From: Pseudomonadota bacterium
Lineage (GTDB): Bacteria; Myxococcota; UBA9042; PHBI01
Reading direction: 5' to 3'
Assembly (NCBI GenBank): GCA_005788935.1
Contig: SYAK01000508.1
Span: 1 to 8,458 of the forward strand
Length of the DNA: 8,458 nucleotides
Each line of letters begins with the position of its first letter. Positions within the stretch are counted from its first letter, which is position 1. Of the stretch, positions 6,030 to 8,458 are shown piece by piece. The notes beneath the pieces were generated by a model. It worked only from the letters and a program-made list of their open reading frames with translations. It had not been told where the DNA came from and did not search any database. Position numbers and translations under genes: made by a program.

Positions 6030-6626
6030 ATGCGCCGACTGCCCTTCCTCCTCGGCCTCGCCGGGGCCCTCCTCACCGCGCCTGCCTGCAGCCTGCCCGA
6101 AGGCGATGGGGTGACCCCCGCGGGCGCCCATTACCGCTGGCTCGCCGCGGTGTCGTCGGGCGACGGGGAGGCTCTTTGGGACCTGCTCGACCCGGCCGTC
6201 CGCGCGGATTACGAGGCGTGGCTCGTCGCCGAACGTCTCGCGGTGGGCGAAATCCGCGCCGCCTACCCGAAGGAGGATGTGGCGGCCGCCCTCGCGGCGT
6301 TCGATGGCGGCAAACGCGGCGACCTCCCCGACGCGCGGCGGCTCTTCGAGGCCACGCGAGAGACCACGCCGGCCCCAGCGCTCGAAGGGCTCGGGGTCCT
6401 CGGCGCGCGCGTCCGCTCGGAGACGCCGTCCGCCGACGGACGCGCGGTGACGCTGCGGACCTGGGGCGGCGACGACATCGTCGTCGTGACGCATGACGGG
6501 GGCGGCTGGCACCTGACCCTGCCAGCGGCCGAGCTCGAGCGGCTCCGCTCCGCGCGGGAGGCGGCCGAGCGCAACCTCGCGCGGGTGCGGAAGAACCTCA
6601 AGAAGCTGAGCGGCAAGGGCACCTGA
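6030..6626 (+). CDS. Uncharacterised small lipoprotein, possibly NTF2-like
   Basis: I do not recognise a named family. The 198-residue product begins MRRLPFLLGLAGALLTAPAC: basic residues, a hydrophobic core, and Cys20 preceded by A-P-A, a plausible lipoprotein cleavage site. Residues about 33-65 (YRWLAAVSSGDGEALWDLLDP and on) resemble the opening helices of NTF2-like/SnoaL-type folds, where a helix containing 'gD...lw.lldp' is common. Residues about 140-165 form two strands (AVTLRTWGGDDIVVVTHDGGGWHLTLP) consistent with the sheet of that fold. The last 35 residues form a charged amphipathic helix (ELERLRSAREAAERNLARVRKN in two parts), possibly a coiled coil. An in-frame TAG 12 nt upstream fixes ATG 6030 as the earliest ATG. 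If the lipobox is genuine, it would be a substrate for the Lnt encoded in this window. The NTF2-like assignment is weak. Confidence 0.75.
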   Translation: MRRLPFLLGLAGALLTAPACSLPEGDGVTPAGAHYRWLAAVSSGDGEALWDLLDPAVRADYEAWLVAERLAVGEIRAAYPKEDVAAALAAFDGGKRGDLPDARRLFEATRETTPAPALEGLGVLGARVRSETPSADGRAVTLRTWGGDDIVVVTHDGGGWHLTLPAAELERLRSAREAAERNLARVRKNLKKLSGKGT

Positions 6627-6663
6627 GCGGCCGCGCGCCTCTCGCGTCAAGCCATCGAAATCA

Positions 6664-6692
6664 CGGGCGTCATGCGATATTTTGGACGCCCG
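6664..6692. repeat. 8-bp inverted repeat between the two lipoprotein genes
   Basis: CGGGCGTC (6664-6671) and GACGCCCG (6685-6692), a perfect 8-bp stem with an AT-rich 13-nt loop. It lies 38 nt after the stop of the upstream gene and covers the candidate -35 of the LysM gene (6682-6687). It could be the terminator of the upstream gene, an operator for the downstream one, or both. Confidence 0.55.
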
Positions 6693-6711
6693 ATCCAATC
6701 AGGATTATAGC
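6682..6711 (+). promoter_or_regulatory. Candidate promoter for the LysM lipoprotein gene
   Basis: TTGGAC (6682-6687), an 18-nt spacer, then TATAGC (6706-6711), within the most AT-rich stretch of the window. The -10 candidate ends 6 nt before the ATG at 6718, matching the spacing at 6030 and at lnt. A register shifted by one, TTATAG at 6705-6710, is also possible. No ribosome site with normal spacing precedes the ATG. Confidence 0.45.
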
Positions 6712-6717
6712 AAGGCC

Positions 6718-8151
6718 ATGCGTCTCCCAGTTCATGCCCTGCCTTGTCTGGCGCTCGCCCTGGCCCCCGCCGCCTGCAAGGGCCCAGAGGCGCAGCAGCC
6801 CGCGGCCGCTATCGACGTGCCTGACCAGGCCATGCTCGCGGTGCAGTGGCAAGACGGTCCACGCCGGCACAACGCCGAGGTGGAGGCGCAGCGGAACGCG
6901 CGCGAGGTGGCGCTGCGCCTGTTTCCGGACAAGCCGATGGGGGCGACGAGCGCGCCTGCGGCCGCATCCGAGGCCGCGAAGTACGCATCCGAAGATGCGC
7001 CCATCCTGCGCCCCGACCCGTCCTGGGTCAACGGGGCCGACAAGCCCGCCGCTGCGGCCGAGCTCGACTTCCCGCGCGGCTTCTCGGTCGAGGTGCGGCG
7101 TGGCGAGACGGCCGAATTGCTCGCCGAGTGGGCCGGCTCGGACGCGCGCCGCATCATCGCGGACAACGCCGAGCGGCTCGCGAAGCGCGCCTGGGTGCGC
7201 ATCGGTGACCGCGTTCAGGTCTCGATGAGCCCGAACCGCAAGGTCATCTTCGACCGCAAGCGCGAGGCTTTCCAGCGCGAGCGCATCGAGGCCTACTTCT
7301 CGAATCGCTACTTCGCGAAGGTCATCGTCTACCGCGCGAAGAAGGGCGAGACCCTCGCGCAGGCCGCGAAGCGCTTCGGCGACACGCCGATGTGGCTCAT
7401 CGAGGAGTTCAACCAGAACGATTTCAGGAACCTTCAGCCCGGCGACGAGGTCCTCATCCCCGTCGTGGCGTCCTACAACCGGGGCGAGCAGCCACCGTCC
7501 GGCCTCCTGGTCGTCGACGAGAACGGCCGCTCGCTCGGCGCGGACCGCCAGGCCCAGCTCGGCGCCAAGCTCTCGGGCGAGTTCCGCAACCAGGCGCGCA
7601 TGGCCCTTGACGACGGCAGCGTCTTCTCGCGAACGCGTCCCGGGGACGCCGCCACCGTCGCGGGCGGGGCCTTCCCGCGCCCGACGCCGCCCGCGATGAT
7701 CGGCGCACCGCTCGCGGGTGTCGACCCGAGCGACGCGCCTGTGGCACCCGCTCCCCCCGCGGGCGACCACGCGCCGCGTGACGTGGTCGTCAAGCGCGGC
7801 GAAAGCCTCGGCCTCTACGCACAGTGGGCGCAGACGAGCATCGAGGCCATCACGGGGGCCAATCCCCACCTCGACCCCAACCGCATCTTCGTCGGCGCGC
7901 GCCTCTCGGTCCCGATGACCGACGAGCAGCTGACGCGCTTCGTCATTGCGCGGGCCTCGTGGGAGAGCGAACGCGGCGGGGCCGAGAGCCGCGCGAGCGG
8001 CGGGCGGACCTTCACCGTGCGCGCGGGCGACTCGGCGACCTCCATCGCGCGCCAGCACAAGGTCAAGGTCACGGATCTCCGCGACGCGAACCCGAGCGTC
8101 AACCTGTCGAAGCTGCGCCCGGGTCAGAAGCTCGCGATTCCCGCTCCCTGA
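6718..8151 (+). CDS. Lipoprotein with four LysM-like peptidoglycan-binding modules
   Basis: The ATG at 6718 is preferred over the TTG at 6682 because the signal MRLPVHALPCLALALAPAAC then stands at the N-terminus. Cys20 is a possible lipidation site, although Pro at -3 is atypical for a lipobox. The 477-residue protein carries four LysM-like modules. Module 1 is at about 122-170 (divergent; FSVEVRRGETAELLAEWAG... IGDRVQV). Module 2 is at about 200-249 (VYRAKKGETLAQAAKRFGD... LQPGDEVLIPV). Module 3 is at about 354-400 (VVVKRGESLGLYAQWAQ... VGARLSVPM). Module 4 is at about 431-477 (FTVRAGDSATSIARQHKVK... LRPGQKLAIP). Modules 2 and 4 are closest to consensus. A Pro/Ala-rich linker lies at about 305-353. 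LysM modules bind GlcNAc-containing glycans, so the protein probably tethers a membrane to peptidoglycan. No enzymatic domain is seen. Confidence 0.9.
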   Translation: MRLPVHALPCLALALAPAACKGPEAQQPAAAIDVPDQAMLAVQWQDGPRRHNAEVEAQRNAREVALRLFPDKPMGATSAPAAASEAAKYASEDAPILRPDPSWVNGADKPAAAAELDFPRGFSVEVRRGETAELLAEWAGSDARRIIADNAERLAKRAWVRIGDRVQVSMSPNRKVIFDRKREAFQRERIEAYFSNRYFAKVIVYRAKKGETLAQAAKRFGDTPMWLIEEFNQNDFRNLQPGDEVLIPVVASYNRGEQPPSGLLVVDENGRSLGADRQAQLGAKLSGEFRNQARMALDDGSVFSRTRPGDAATVAGGAFPRPTPPAMIGAPLAGVDPSDAPVAPAPPAGDHAPRDVVVKRGESLGLYAQWAQTSIEAITGANPHLDPNRIFVGARLSVPMTDEQLTRFVIARASWESERGGAESRASGGRTFTVRAGDSATSIARQHKVKVTDLRDANPSVNLSKLRPGQKLAIPAP

Positions 8152-8156
8152 GCGGG
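8140..8156 (+). terminator. Hairpin spanning the LysM-gene stop codon
   Basis: A perfect 7-bp stem, CCCGCTC (8140-8146) and GAGCGGG (8150-8156), with a 3-nt loop CCT. The TGA stop (8149-8151) lies across the loop and stem. Its right arm shares bases 8152-8156 with the next hairpin, so the two structures exclude each other. Confidence 0.4.
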
Positions 8157-8175
8157 CCATCGCCGTGTGGCCCGC
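8152..8175 (+). terminator. Terminator-like hairpin after the LysM gene
   Basis: A perfect 8-bp stem, GCGGGCCA (8152-8159) and TGGCCCGC (8168-8175), with an 8-nt loop, starting on the base after the stop codon. It is followed by GCTTGTCC, a poor U-tract. Its position between the LysM gene and the candidate gyrB promoter supports a terminator role. Confidence 0.6.
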
Positions 8176-8177
8176 GC

Positions 8178-8206
8178 TTGTCCGGAGCGCGCCGCCGTGC
8201 TATGCG
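8178..8206 (+). promoter_or_regulatory. Candidate gyrB promoter
   Basis: TTGTCC (8178-8183), exactly 17 nt, then TATGCG (8201-8206). Transcription would start near 8213, giving a leader of about 60 nt, unlike the three possible leaderless starts elsewhere in the window. It begins 3 nt after the terminator stem of the LysM gene. Confidence 0.4.
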
Positions 8207-8271
8207 GCCGACCCCACGGAGAGGACGCTCAGCCGCCTCGCTGACGCGCTTCACTGCTGCCCGGAGTCGCC

Positions 8272-8458
8272 ATGCCCACGCCGAACGAGACGACCGAGAC
8301 CGCCCCTGAGGTGACTGGCCCCGAGGGGATTGGCCCCGAAGTGGCCGGCCCCATCACCGGCAAGACCGACGGCGCGGCCATCGCCCGGGAGGACGACGGC
8401 TCCTACGGGGCTGACAGCATCAAGGTCCTGAAGGGGCTTGACGCTGTGCGCAAGCGCC
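8272..8458 (+). CDS. gyrB: DNA gyrase subunit B, N-terminal fragment
   Basis: Sixty-two codons are visible before the window ends. The match is the near-invariant N-terminal motif YGADSIKVLKGLDAVRKR (45-62), which in GyrB leads into the ATPase domain; ParE differs at this site (EVLeGLePVRrRP type). Gyrase introduces negative supercoils using ATP, with GyrA as partner. The ATG is preceded by GGAG (8263-8266) with 5-nt spacing, supporting this start. About 48 residues precede the SIKVLKGLDAVRKR block, against roughly 10 in Escherichia coli GyrB. The extra part is acidic and low-complexity, with a repeated G-P-E/G-P pattern (VTGPEGIGPEVAGPITG, 14-30). It is probably a disordered extension, unless translation begins later. 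The ATPase, TOPRIM and C-terminal regions lie outside the window. Confidence 0.93.
   Translation, partial: MPTPNETTETAPEVTGPEGIGPEVAGPITGKTDGAAIAREDDGSYGADSIKVLKGLDAVRKR

Noticed and set aside
5641..6114. Possible small genes in the 5576-6029 gap (minus 5641-5973; plus from 5659)
   Set aside because: No ribosome site, no motif and no plausible domain. The plus frame would run into the lipoprotein gene in the wrong register.
6670..8160. 496-codon open frame on the minus strand opposite the LysM gene
   Set aside because: It mirrors a gene with strong G/C third positions, which leaves the antisense frame open. Its product is Arg/Ala/Asp/Val-rich with no motif, while the plus-strand reading has clear LysM modules and a signal peptide.
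1..8458. Mobile element or horizontally acquired island
   Set aside because: No transposase, integrase or tRNA was seen, nor terminal repeats, and composition looks even across the window. The content is ordinary chromosomal genes including gyrB.

Overview
The window is very GC-rich (roughly 70%) with strong G/C preference at third codon positions. An apolipoprotein N-acyltransferase and two predicted exported lipoproteins point to a Gram-negative bacterium with two membranes. The gene mix (DUF4340 protein, RpoE-like ECF sigma factor with a membrane anti-sigma factor, LysM lipoprotein) would suit Myxococcota or a related 'deltaproteobacterial' lineage. That placement is inference; there is no rRNA or other decisive marker here.

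Layout: (1) 1-1509, plus strand: 3' part of a DUF4340 gene whose start lies outside the window. (2) About 1527-1582: two adjacent hairpins between convergent genes. (3) 1568-4549, minus strand: a compact operon transcribed lnt -> ECF sigma -> anti-sigma. lnt and sigma overlap by ATGA, and the anti-sigma gene follows 22 nt later behind an AGGAGG ribosome binding site. (4) 4550-4708: short intergenic stretch with a CCGGT x4 tandem repeat and a TTCAGGGCC direct repeat. (5) 4709-5575, minus strand: secreted esterase-family alpha/beta hydrolase. (6) 5576-6029: 454 nt with no convincing gene, holding one perfect 12-bp palindrome and a candidate promoter. (7) 6030-6626, plus strand: small uncharacterised lipoprotein. 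(8) 6718-8151, plus strand: lipoprotein with four LysM-like modules. (9) 8272-8458, plus strand: 5' end of gyrB, running off the window.

Most of the genes concern the cell envelope. Lnt completes acylation of lipoproteins in the inner membrane, two neighbours look like lipoprotein substrates, the LysM protein probably binds peptidoglycan, and the sigma/anti-sigma pair is a likely envelope-to-transcription switch translated from the same mRNA as lnt.

I see no CRISPR array, tRNA, rRNA, insertion sequence, phage gene or recognisable defence system. The observations most worth following are the coupling of lnt to an ECF sigma/anti-sigma pair whose anti-sigma factor lacks the zinc motif, a repeated TA-hexamer/6-nt/ATG arrangement at three gene starts (possible leaderless transcription), and hairpins that swallow the stop codons of three genes.
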